NCBI GenBank assembly: GCA_900540785.1
Contig: UQHF01000010.1
Coordinates: 42,092-106,091, forward strand
Origin: an uncultured Blautia sp.
GTDB taxonomy: Bacteria; Bacillota; Clostridia; Lachnospirales; Lachnospiraceae
Reading direction: 5' to 3'
DNA: 64,000 bases
In this document: positions 54,201 to 61,629 of the stretch, in pieces
Layout of the letters: the number at the start of each line of letters is the position of its first letter
Position numbering within the stretch: the stretch's first letter is position 1
Notes under the pieces: model-generated
The model's database searches: none
What the model was told of the DNA's origin: nothing
Seen by the model: only the letters and a program-made list of their open reading frames with translations
Made by a program: the position numbers and the translations under genes

Positions 54201-54214
54201 CGAATATCTGTTTG
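54201..54214 (+). promoter_or_regulatory. Candidate LexA box upstream of lexA
   Basis: CGAATATCTGTTTG agrees with the Gram-positive LexA/DinR box CGAACATATGTTCG at 11 of 14 positions and overlaps the -35 box of the lexA promoter (54212-54217), as expected for autorepression. A second half-like site, GAACATAAGAAC, lies at 54256-54267 after the predicted start. Confidence 0.5.
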
Positions 54215-54240
54215 CTTTTTTCCTGAAAGTATGGTATGAT
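54212..54240 (+). promoter_or_regulatory. Promoter of lexA
   Basis: TTGCTT (54212-54217) and TATGAT (54235-54240) with a 17-bp spacer, and TGG before the -10 hexamer, an extended -10. Confidence 0.65.
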
Positions 54241-54285
54241 AACAGTAATAAAAAAGAACATAAGAACTTACAGGAGGTACTCCCT

Positions 54286-54906
54286 ATGGCATATGGCAAA
54301 ATCACACAGAAACAGCTTGAGATTTTGAATTATTTAAAAAATGAGATCATTAACAGAGGCTTTCCGCCTTCCGTCCGTGAAATCTGTGATGCAGTTGGTT
54401 TAAAATCCACTTCATCTGTTCACTCTCATCTGGAAACTCTGGAAAAAAACGGATATATTCGAAGAGACGCCACAAAACCGAGAGCGATTGAAATTATTGA
54501 CGACAACTTCAATCTTGTCCGCCGTGAGGTGGTAAATGTTCCCCTTGTCGGCACCGTAGCAGCCGGACAGCCAATTCTTGCTGTGGAAAATATTGAAACT
54601 TATTTTCCTGTTCCGGCAGAATTTATGCCCAATGAGCAGAGCTTCATGCTGAAAGTCAAAGGAGAAAGTATGATCAACGCCGGAATTTTTGACGGAGATC
54701 AGGTTCTCGTAAAACAGCAGAATACCGCAGAAAACGGAGATATTGTGGTAGCGCTTGTGGAAGATTCCGCCACAGTAAAAACTTTCTATAAAGAAAAAGG
54801 TTATTACCGCCTCCAGCCGGAGAACGACAATATGGATCCTATTATTGTAACAGGAAATGTAGAAATTCTCGGCAAAGTATTCGGGGTATTCCGTTTTTAC
54901 CAGTAA
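54286..54906 (+). CDS. lexA: SOS repressor LexA
   Basis: A 206-residue repressor of DNA-damage genes. Winged helix domain at 1-65 with PPSVREICDAVGLKSTSSVHSHLETLEKNGYIRRD; the autocleavage site Ala93-Gly94 in TVAAGQP; catalytic dyad Ser128 (GESMINAG) and Lys165 (ATVKTFYK). The frame opens at 53956, but AGGAGG 8 bases before the ATG at 54286 marks the true start; everything before it is intergenic or antisense to the HlyD-like gene. Confidence 0.96.
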   Translation: MAYGKITQKQLEILNYLKNEIINRGFPPSVREICDAVGLKSTSSVHSHLETLEKNGYIRRDATKPRAIEIIDDNFNLVRREVVNVPLVGTVAAGQPILAVENIETYFPVPAEFMPNEQSFMLKVKGESMINAGIFDGDQVLVKQQNTAENGDIVVALVEDSATVKTFYKEKGYYRLQPENDNMDPIIVTGNVEILGKVFGVFRFYQ

Positions 54907-54928
54907 ATCTTTGTCTCATAAAACAGCA

Positions 54929-54967
54929 TAAGGCGGTTTCCTGTTCAAGAAGCCGCCTTATCTTTTT
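54929..54967. terminator. Terminator between lexA and rsfS
   Basis: A 12-bp stem with one G-U pair (54929-54940 with 54949-54960) and an 8-base loop, followed by TCTTTTT. Serves lexA; the convergent operon ends at 54975. Confidence 0.85.
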
Positions 54968-54974
54968 ATTCTGT

Positions 54975-55337
54975 TTATTTTTCTTCCAGAAACTCGCTTA
55001 CGTCCAGTTCCTTCCCATCTCTCCAGATTCGTTCCAGATCATAGAAAAGGCGGTTTTCCTCATCAAATACATGAATGATTACATCACCGTAATCCATAAG
55101 GATCCATGCGGAGTTTTTTGTTCCCTCCACCTGTTTTGCCTCATATCCGGCACGGCCAAGCTGTTCGTCCACGTTATCTACCATAGCCTGTACCTGGTTC
55201 TGATTGGAGCCGCTCGCGATCACAAAGTAATCTGCAATGACGGAAACTTCATGAATATCAATGACTTTGATGTCTTTTCCTTTTTTATCTTCCAGAGCCT
55301 GACATGCCAGAGTTACCATTTCTCTTGATTTACTCAT
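54975..55337 (-). CDS. rsfS: Ribosomal silencing factor RsfS
   Basis: A 120-residue RsfS/Iojap protein that binds L14 and blocks subunit joining in slow growth. DIHEVSVIADYFVIASGSNQNQVQAMVD and GDVIIHVFDEENRLFYDLERIW are the family motifs. It overlaps yqeK by 8 bases. Confidence 0.95.
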   Translation of the reverse strand: MSKSREMVTLACQALEDKKGKDIKVIDIHEVSVIADYFVIASGSNQNQVQAMVDNVDEQLGRAGYEAKQVEGTKNSAWILMDYGDVIIHVFDEENRLFYDLERIWRDGKELDVSEFLEEK

Positions 55338-55935
55338 TTTGTGCCTCCTTATTTCGTTTCATATGCAGTTCCTTATAATAAGAAAATGCTTCTTTTGTTA
55401 TATTATCTACATTCTGGGGATTTTCATCTAAATATTCCAGTGTATCTTTTAAAATCTCATACAGACATTCGTCCAGATCCTGAAAAGCCAGTCTGCGGAT
55501 TTTATCCAGATTTGGCGCTTTGTTCCGCATCGGTTCAATATAATCCGCAATATACACAATTTTTTCCAGAAGACTCATCTCCCTGCGCCCTGTTGTATGA
55601 TACGTAATGGAAGACAGAATCTCCTCATCTTCAATATCATACTTTTTTCTGGCAATGTATGCTCCAAGCTTTGCATGAAGAAGCAAAGGATGCTCTTTCT
55701 CAAAATCAGTGACCGGAATCTTATGCTGACTGCACAGCTTCAGTTTCTTTTTGGTGGGTATGCATTTTGCACAGTCATGAAGAAGACCGGCAGCCTGGGC
55801 ATCTTCCAGATCATACCCGTGAACCATTGCAAGAGATGCGCAGGTGTACATGACGCCAAGTGTATGGGCAAATCTGTTTTCGTCCAGATACTTTGCAAGC
55901 TTTTTCTCCATTTTTATGAAATCGTATTTTGCCAT
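55330..55935 (-). CDS. yqeK: HD-domain Ap4A hydrolase (YqeK)
   Basis: A 201-residue HD-domain protein. Ligands appear in RFAHTLGV, LLHDCAKC (the HD pair), and HPLLLHAKLGA. YqeK hydrolyses diadenosine tetraphosphate symmetrically in Firmicutes. It overlaps nadD by 22 bases. Confidence 0.92.
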   Translation of the reverse strand: MAKYDFIKMEKKLAKYLDENRFAHTLGVMYTCASLAMVHGYDLEDAQAAGLLHDCAKCIPTKKKLKLCSQHKIPVTDFEKEHPLLLHAKLGAYIARKKYDIEDEEILSSITYHTTGRREMSLLEKIVYIADYIEPMRNKAPNLDKIRRLAFQDLDECLYEILKDTLEYLDENPQNVDNITKEAFSYYKELHMKRNKEAQNE

Positions 55936-56552
55936 CTTTTGTAAATCCCCTTTTTTTCAATAAAATCAATGACCGGATCCGGAACATAATAGCGGATACT
56001 TTTTCCCTCCTGTATCCAGGTGCGAAGTTCCTGACTGGATACATCCATGTTCATGGTTTCCAGAAGGAGAAACTCTCCCTGATATAGCTGAGAAGCCTTT
56101 TTCATTTCTTCCATAAGATTTTCTGCGGAAGCGTGGTTTCTGGAAGCAACGACCATAATACAGGATTGACAGATACGTTCCGGATTTTTCCAGGTATGAA
56201 GATTAAAAAGAGAATCTGCTCCGATAATAAAATAATAATCCGTATCTGGCTGTTCCATTTTCAGAGTTTCCAGAGTATGGTAAGTGTAGGTGTATCCATC
56301 TGTCTCCATCTCTGCAAGAGACAGGGAAAAATGCGGATTGCCGGCAATGGCGCAGCGCACCATCTCCACCCGCTCCTTATCTGTAGCTCTGCCTTCTCTT
56401 TCTTTTTTATGGGGAGGATTTCCGGAGGGCATAAACCACACTTCATCTAGTCCGAGCTGCTCATATGCCTGTTCCCCCAGAATCAGATGTCCCACATGAA
56501 TCGGGTCAAACGTACCGCCCATAATTCCTATTTTTTTTCTTTTTTTGCCCAT
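55914..56552 (-). CDS. nadD: Nicotinate-nucleotide adenylyltransferase
   Basis: Makes nicotinic acid adenine dinucleotide from NaMN and ATP. The 212-residue protein has GGTFDPIHVGHL with the nucleotidyl-transferase HVGH at 19-22, and the C-terminal SSQELRTWIQEGKSIRYYVPDPVIDFI motif. It ends inside yqeK. Confidence 0.95.
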   Translation of the reverse strand: MGKKRKKIGIMGGTFDPIHVGHLILGEQAYEQLGLDEVWFMPSGNPPHKKEREGRATDKERVEMVRCAIAGNPHFSLSLAEMETDGYTYTYHTLETLKMEQPDTDYYFIIGADSLFNLHTWKNPERICQSCIMVVASRNHASAENLMEEMKKASQLYQGEFLLLETMNMDVSSQELRTWIQEGKSIRYYVPDPVIDFIEKKGIYKRWQNTIS

Positions 56553-56567
56553 TTCCGCCTCCTGAAA

Positions 56568-56858
56568 TCAGGGAAGGACGATTTTTTTCTTCTCTTTTTT
56601 GCCCTCTCGGTATAAGACAATCTTTTTCCCGATTACCTGTACTACCTGAGAATGGGTTCTTTCTGCCAATACGGCAGCCATCTCTTTCGGATCTTCCAGA
56701 CAGTTCTGAAGAACGCTGATCTTAATCAGCTCTCTTGCAGCAAGCGCTTCCTCGACAGAAGCGGTATTTTCCGGTGTCAGCCCGCTTTTTCCAAGCTGAA
56801 GGATAGGATCCATTGTCATGGCAAGGCTTTTTAAATAGGCTCTCTGTTTACTTGTCAT
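56568..56858 (-). CDS. yhbY: YhbY-family ribosome-assembly RNA-binding protein
   Basis: A 96-residue CRM-domain protein. KQRAYLKSLA, LQLGKSGLT and VLQNCLEDPKE with a C-terminal KKIVLYREGKKEKKK fit YhbY, a pre-50S associated factor. It lies between obgE and nadD with 14-15 bases on either side, the standard order. Confidence 0.93.
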   Translation of the reverse strand: MTSKQRAYLKSLAMTMDPILQLGKSGLTPENTASVEEALAARELIKISVLQNCLEDPKEMAAVLAERTHSQVVQVIGKKIVLYREGKKEKKKIVLP

Positions 56859-56872
56859 TTTCTTCCTCCTGT

Positions 56873-58165
56873 TTATTTATAATAATCGAAATCAAATCCA
56901 TACATACGAACGGTGTCGCCTTCCTGGATGCCTGCTTTTTCAAGCTCTTCCAGAATACCGCCGTCCTTCAAAAACTTCTGGAAAAATGCAAATCCTTTTT
57001 CGGAATCCAGATTTGTATAACCGAGCATTTTTTCGATTTTCGGTCCTTCCACAACAAAAATATGCTCGTCCTCTTCCAGATGTTCTACTGTAAATGGAAG
57101 GTTTTCTGTAATTAATACGTCCTCCGGGAAAAACTCCTGTTCAAATACGATCGGTTCCCGTTCACAGGAATCAAGAAGCTCTTTTACATGGAAAAGAAGC
57201 TCGCGGACGCCCTGCCCGGTAACTGCCGAAATCGGATATACGGAAATTCCTTTTGGCTCAAATTCTGCTTTCAGCTTATCAATGGGGCTTTCCTCTCCGT
57301 CTTCGAAAATGCAGTCAATTTTGTTTGCTGCGATTACCTGTGGACGGGAAGCGATTTCCGGATTATAGGATTCCAGCTCTTTGTTGATTTTATAAATATC
57401 CTCAATAGGATCTCTTCCCTCTGTAGAAGCCGCATCCACAATGTGGATCATGACTCTTGTACGCTCAATGTGGCGGAGAAACTCATATCCAAGTCCGACA
57501 CCTTCAGAAGCCCCTTCAATAAGCCCCGGTATATCAGCAATGACAAAACCGCCGTTTTCTGTATCAACAACGCCAAGATTCGGACTTAAAGTTGTAAAAT
57601 GATAGTTGGCGATTTTAGGCTGTGCATTTGTGACACGGGAAAGGAAGGTAGATTTTCCCACATTTGGAAATCCTACAAGTCCCACGTCCGCAATTACCTT
57701 CAGTTCAAGAAGAACTTCAAGTTCCTGCGCCGGCTGTCCGGGCTGTGCATACTTGGGCACCTGCATAGTAGCTGTTGCGTAATGCTGATTTCCCTTTCCG
57801 CCGCGGCCCCCTTTTAATACCACCTGGCGTCTGTTTTCTCCGGACATATCTGCAATCACCTTCCGGGATTCCGCTTCCATAATTACAGTTCCTTCCGGAA
57901 CTTTCAGTACAATACTTTTTCCATCTGCTCCATGACAGCGGCGTTTTCCGCCTTCCTCGCCGTCCTGTGCTTTATATTTTCGTTTATGGCGGTAGTCGCC
58001 CAGGGTATTCTGACCTTCGTCCACCTCAAAGATAACGTCTCCGCCGCGACCGCCGTCTCCGCCGTCCGGACCGCCGTTTGGAACATATAATTCTCTTCGG
58101 AAACTTACATGTCCGTCCCCGCCTTTTCCGGAACGGATTAAAATTTTTGCTCTGTCTGCAAACAT
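56873..58165 (-). CDS. obgE: GTPase Obg
   Basis: A 430-residue ribosome-assembly GTPase. The glycine-rich Obg fold occupies 1-158 (many GG repeats such as GGDGGRGGDVIFE), the G domain has P-loop GFPNVGKS at 165-172, DIPG at about 210, and NKID near 285; the C-terminal OCT domain (about 345-430) includes FKFLKDGGILEELEKAGIQEGDTVRM-like features. Confidence 0.97.
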   Translation of the reverse strand: MFADRAKILIRSGKGGDGHVSFRRELYVPNGGPDGGDGGRGGDVIFEVDEGQNTLGDYRHKRKYKAQDGEEGGKRRCHGADGKSIVLKVPEGTVIMEAESRKVIADMSGENRRQVVLKGGRGGKGNQHYATATMQVPKYAQPGQPAQELEVLLELKVIADVGLVGFPNVGKSTFLSRVTNAQPKIANYHFTTLSPNLGVVDTENGGFVIADIPGLIEGASEGVGLGYEFLRHIERTRVMIHIVDAASTEGRDPIEDIYKINKELESYNPEIASRPQVIAANKIDCIFEDGEESPIDKLKAEFEPKGISVYPISAVTGQGVRELLFHVKELLDSCEREPIVFEQEFFPEDVLITENLPFTVEHLEEDEHIFVVEGPKIEKMLGYTNLDSEKGFAFFQKFLKDGGILEELEKAGIQEGDTVRMYGFDFDYYK

Positions 58166-58189
58166 AATCTACCTCTGTTCTCTTTTATG

Positions 58190-58226
58190 AAAAGAGAGGC
58201 TCCAAACCATATAGATTTGAAGCCTC
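58190..58226 (-). terminator. Hairpin between rpmA and obgE
   Basis: On the minus strand a 13-bp stem with G-U pairs (58226-58214 with 58208-58196), 5-base loop, followed by TCTTTTC. It may reduce transcription of obgE relative to the ribosomal genes, a partial terminator. Confidence 0.55.
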
Positions 58227-58240
58227 CCACTTAACCAAAA

Positions 58241-58528
58241 TTACTCTGCATCTGTTACAACGATAGAAACCTGTTTCTTATCGCGTCCTTTTCTGGTGAA
58301 TCTTACAACACCATCTTTCAGTGCAAATAAAGTATAATCTTTTCCACAGCCTACGTTTTCACCTGGGTGAATCTTAGTTCCGCGCTGTCTGTAAAGAATA
58401 TTTCCAGCTTTTACAAACTGTCCGTCTGCTCTTTTCGCACCTAATCTCTTGGACTCGGAATCACGACCATTCTTTGTGGAACCAACTCCTTTTTTATGTG
58501 CGAATAACTGAAGGTTCATTTTCATCAT
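58241..58528 (-). CDS. rpmA: Ribosomal protein L27 with cleavable N-terminal leader
   Basis: A 95-residue precursor of a 50S protein near the peptidyl-transfer centre. The first nine residues, MMKMNLQLF, precede AHKKGVGS, the mature N-terminus; this is the Firmicutes leader which Prp removes. The rest, with KNGRDSESKRLG and GTKIHPGENVGCGKDYTLFA, is standard L27. AGGAGG lies 8-9 bases before the first ATG. The neighbouring gene codes for the protease. Confidence 0.96.
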   Translation of the reverse strand: MMKMNLQLFAHKKGVGSTKNGRDSESKRLGAKRADGQFVKAGNILYRQRGTKIHPGENVGCGKDYTLFALKDGVVRFTRKGRDKKQVSIVVTDAE

Positions 58529-58532
58529 GTTG

Positions 58533-58853
58533 TTACACCTCCTTGACTTTTACTGTCAAATATCGATTGTTATAACTATGCTCAATTTCTGTTAATCCGA
58601 GAATCAGGGAATCCATGAGAAGTCTTCCCTTTTCTGTATTCTTTCCGGAAAAATGAATGGACACAAACCCGTCTTCTTCAGCTGCCTGAAAATCCTCTTC
58701 TGTAAATGTCTCAAGAGAATTTACAGTATTGATGATCAGCGCGGATACAGCGGCACAGACAATATCCTGTCCTGCTTCTGCGTAACCGGCATGTCCCTTC
58801 GAGCGAAAGTCCACATAATCATGGTTTCTCTTCTTAACTGTAATTGTAATCAT
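58533..58853 (-). CDS. prp: Ribosomal-processing cysteine protease Prp
   Basis: A 106-residue cysteine protease (YsxB/Prp) that cleaves the leader of L27. Catalytic His21 (KGHAGYAEAG) and Cys33 (DIVCAAVSAL) are present. Placed between rplU and rpmA as in most Firmicutes, 4 bases before rpmA. Confidence 0.95.
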   Translation of the reverse strand: MITITVKKRNHDYVDFRSKGHAGYAEAGQDIVCAAVSALIINTVNSLETFTEEDFQAAEEDGFVSIHFSGKNTEKGRLLMDSLILGLTEIEHSYNNRYLTVKVKEV

Positions 58854-58865
58854 AATGACACCAGA

Positions 58866-59180
58866 TTAGCCGTTAATCTTTTCGATCTTAACTTTAGTGT
58901 ACTGCTGTCTGTGACCGTTTTTCTTGTGATAACCAGTTTTTCTTTTGTATTTGTAAACGATAACTTTTTTAGCTTTACCGTTTTCAACTACAGAAGCGGT
59001 AACACTGGCACCTTTTACCTCGTCTCCAACTTTTAATCCGTCATTGCTTACAGCAATCACATTATCAAAAGTTACGGTTTCACCAGCTTCAACACCGAGT
59101 TTTTCAACTCTGATTACGTCGCCCTCAGCAACTTTGTACTGTTTACCACCTGTTGCAATAATTGCGTACATTCGTGGCAC
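58866..59180 (-). CDS. rplU: Ribosomal protein L21
   Basis: A 104-residue 50S protein. YAIIATGGKQYKVAEGDVI and the C-terminal KRKTGYHKKNGHRQQYTKVKIEKI are the family signatures. First gene of the rplU-prp-rpmA unit. Confidence 0.97.
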   Translation of the reverse strand: MPRMYAIIATGGKQYKVAEGDVIRVEKLGVEAGETVTFDNVIAVSNDGLKVGDEVKGASVTASVVENGKAKKVIVYKYKRKTGYHKKNGHRQQYTKVKIEKING

Positions 59181-59281
59181 CTCCTATAATCTTTACTCGC
59201 CAGATATGGTGGCTTTTCAGCTCTTAAACCTCTCTGTGCGGCATACTCGTTTATCTTAGCACGGAAATATCAATCCGTCAA
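59181..59281 (-). promoter_or_regulatory. rplU promoter and candidate L21 leader
   Basis: Minus strand TTGACG (59281-59276) and TAAGAT (59258-59253) with a 17-bp spacer and TGC extended -10. About 65 bases of leader follow before the ATG, with a possible small hairpin (GCCA...TGGC) ahead of AGGAGG. Firmicutes rplU often has an L21 leader RNA here; the match to it was not computed. Confidence 0.55.
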
Positions 59282-59313
59282 TATGATTTTTGAAAAAAAT
59301 CTCAGATTTTGTC

Positions 59314-59682
59314 TTATTTTTTTACAGGCAGAATTTCAATCCAGTATCCGTCCGGGTCTGTAATAAAATAAATGCCCATTTCCGGATTTTCAAATGCAAT
59401 GCACCCCATCTCCTTATGATGTTTGTGCAGCTCTTCATATTTATCTGTATCAAATGCAAGATGAAATTCACATTCTCCAAGATTGTAGGCATCTGTTCTG
59501 TCACGGAGCCATGTAAGTTCAAGCTGGAAGTCTGTTTCTCTGTCTCCAAGATAAACCAGTTTAAAAGAACCGTCCGGAGCATTTAACTCTCTTACCGGCT
59601 CAAGGCCCAAAGCCTCTTTGTAAAAAGTAAGACTTTTTTCAAGGTTTAATACATTAAAATTAAAGTGTGCAAATTTCAGCAT
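59314..59682 (-). CDS. VOC-family (glyoxalase-like) protein
   Basis: A 122-residue metal-dependent beta-alpha-beta fold protein. FAHFNFNVLNLEKSLTFYKEALG opens the first VOC repeat; ECEFHLAFDTD and DPDGYWIEILP belong to the second. Metal ligands appear to be His near residue 5, Glu/His in the middle, and Glu at the end. It may be lactoylglutathione lyase, but substrate is unproven. The GGAGG before the ATG at 59682 fixes the start (frame opens at 59694). Confidence 0.85.
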   Translation of the reverse strand: MLKFAHFNFNVLNLEKSLTFYKEALGLEPVRELNAPDGSFKLVYLGDRETDFQLELTWLRDRTDAYNLGECEFHLAFDTDKYEELHKHHKEMGCIAFENPEMGIYFITDPDGYWIEILPVKK

Positions 59683-59714
59683 AGTATCCTCCATTGTTAG
59701 TTAACATAAATATA

Positions 59715-60929
59715 TTATTGCAAACCCATTTCTTTTAAATCCTCAGAAAGAGGACGGCGTACTTTTTTTCTTGTCATCTCCAGGATATGAAGCGGTGTAA
59801 TATCTACTGCTTTTGCCCTGACAGAATCTTTTCTTAAATATTTCTGAAGTACATGAAAGAGCTCGTCCTGATGATCCGGGTTTTCCATATTAATAAAATC
59901 AATAAGAATAATACCTGACAGATTTCTAAGACGGAGCTGCCTTGCAATCTCTCCTGCCGCTTCCAGATTGATTTTCCGGTACGTTTCCTCCGCCTTTTTC
60001 TTCCCTGTGAACTTTCCGCTGTTTACATCAATAGATACAAAGGCTTCCGTCTGCTGGATTACAAGAAAACCGCCGCTTTTTAACCACACCTTCTGCTTCT
60101 GCGCTTCTTCGAGAACAACGCCAAGACGGTACAGCTTATATAAAGGAAGGAGCTTATCTTCATAAAAGCGCACCTTCTTTTCCTCTCCGGGGCTTACTTC
60201 TTTCAGATATGCAGAGATACAGGAAAAGACTTCCGGAATATCTGTCACAATTTCGTCAAGATTTTTGCTGCATACGTCCCGGACCGCATTCATATAAAAA
60301 GGCTCCGTTTCATAAACACAGCTGAAACAGGTGCGGCTTCTTCCATAAACCGCTGTTTTTTCATAAAGGTGCTTCAAAAAAGAAAGCTCTGTAAGAACTT
60401 CTTCCTTACTTGCCTCTCCCGCGTTTGTGCGAACAACAATGCCGTACTCCCGGGGAGAAACTGTCCTTTCTTCTTCCAGCCATTTATTCAGACGGTTTTT
60501 CTCCTCCTGGATCAGCTTCTTGGAAAATCCGATTTTTTTCTCTCCTGTTGTGAGAACCAGATATTTTCCTGTAAAATTCAGATTCGTAGTTACTGCGGGA
60601 AGCTTTCCCTTCATTGCCTCACGGCTTACCTGTACAAGGAGCAGGTCGCCCGGACGAATAGGCGCGTTTCCTGTTCTTCCGGAAGAAAACACAGGATTTT
60701 TTACATCACTTAGCGGAAGGTAACATCTGACTCCCGGAGCGATCATGACAAACGCGGCCTGGATATTGGCGGCAATATTTTCCACCTGTCCCACATAAAT
60801 ATTGCCTAAAATGGACTTTTTCCCTTTTTCCTCAAGCATCAGCTCCATAATGTGCCCGTCTTCCTCTAAAGCACAGGTACTGCATGGAACTTCTCCTATA
60901 TCCATTCCGGCAATAATAAGCTTACTCAA
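59715..60929 (-). CDS. rng: Ribonuclease E/G family protein
   Basis: A 404-residue RNA endonuclease homologue. The S1-like part has GNIYVGQVENIAANIQAAFVMIAPGVRCYLPLSDV (about 40-75). Catalytic-site segments VSIDVNSGKFTG and GIILIDFINM hold the magnesium aspartates. The end DVTPLHILEMTRKKVRRPLSEDL is followed by only a few residues: the CPxC zinc-link of RNase E/G is missing, as in other short members. The frame opens at 61043, but the upstream gene ends at 60922; the TTG at 60929, three bases after GGTGAGG, fits best. Confidence 0.88.
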   Translation of the reverse strand: MSKLIIAGMDIGEVPCSTCALEEDGHIMELMLEEKGKKSILGNIYVGQVENIAANIQAAFVMIAPGVRCYLPLSDVKNPVFSSGRTGNAPIRPGDLLLVQVSREAMKGKLPAVTTNLNFTGKYLVLTTGEKKIGFSKKLIQEEKNRLNKWLEEERTVSPREYGIVVRTNAGEASKEEVLTELSFLKHLYEKTAVYGRSRTCFSCVYETEPFYMNAVRDVCSKNLDEIVTDIPEVFSCISAYLKEVSPGEEKKVRFYEDKLLPLYKLYRLGVVLEEAQKQKVWLKSGGFLVIQQTEAFVSIDVNSGKFTGKKKAEETYRKINLEAAGEIARQLRLRNLSGIILIDFINMENPDHQDELFHVLQKYLRKDSVRAKAVDITPLHILEMTRKKVRRPLSEDLKEMGLQ

Positions 60930-61629
60930 CTTCCTCACCAAGAGCTTCCAGAGGGACAAATACCGGATTTTCTTCTGTTCCTGTATTTGCATACACTTCC
61001 AGACGTTCAACTGCATATGCGAAAGGAGAAAGTTCTTCTCCAAGCCATTTAAAGAAGGTATCTGTCACAAGCTCCGGTTTTGTATAATTGGCGCTTGCGG
61101 AAGCCAGCATATAAAAGATTTTATTTTCATGAAGCTCCATCTTATAAATAAACGGACGGATATTTACTTCCTTTTCACTTTTCTTTGTCTTCTTTGTAAC
61201 CAGAATTTCCTCCTGAGATAAAAACTGAGAAATTTTATCCTTCCAGTCAATTTGGGGTTCTTTTTCCTCGCGAAATTCTACGTAGTAATCGGCTGCTGCC
61301 ACAAGGGACATTGCCTTACTTGCCTTCCCGTCCTCCACCTGGCAGGCGCTTAAAACTTCCATGCCTTCTGCCATTGTGCTGTTTAAACGCTTTACGATTT
61401 CCTTTGTGGGAATAGTTTCTGTAAATTCCACATCGAAATATTCTCCCCTGCTTGTGGTGCCGACTCCAAGAGGCGCAGCAAAGGACATGATCATATGAGG
61501 ACTGTAGCCTCCGGAAAAAGCAGCGGGAAGCCCGGCTCTTCTGATGGCTTTCTGAAAATAACGCATAGTATCAAGATGTCCTACAAACTTTACAGGTCCC
61601 TGCTTACTGAATTTAATTCTCACCTTCAT
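60922..61629 (-). CDS. TIGR03936/DUF2344 radical-SAM-linked protein
   Basis: A 235-residue protein of the DUF2344 family that nearly always sits beside a TIGR03960 radical-SAM protein. KVRIKFSKQGPVKFVGHLDTMRYFQKAIRRAGLPAAFSGGYSPHM is its hallmark. In many organisms the two are fused. Function unknown; possible link to RNA modification because RNase E/G follows. GGAGGAGG before the ATG at 61629 sets the start (frame opens at 61662). Confidence 0.92.
   Translation of the reverse strand: MKVRIKFSKQGPVKFVGHLDTMRYFQKAIRRAGLPAAFSGGYSPHMIMSFAAPLGVGTTSRGEYFDVEFTETIPTKEIVKRLNSTMAEGMEVLSACQVEDGKASKAMSLVAAADYYVEFREEKEPQIDWKDKISQFLSQEEILVTKKTKKSEKEVNIRPFIYKMELHENKIFYMLASASANYTKPELVTDTFFKWLGEELSPFAYAVERLEVYANTGTEENPVFVPLEALGEEVE

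Noticed and set aside
53956..54285. Long N-terminal extension of LexA
   Set aside because: Ends in lexA with a good AGGAGG before the ATG at 54286; the upstream part overlaps the HlyD-like gene on the other strand and contains its promoter.
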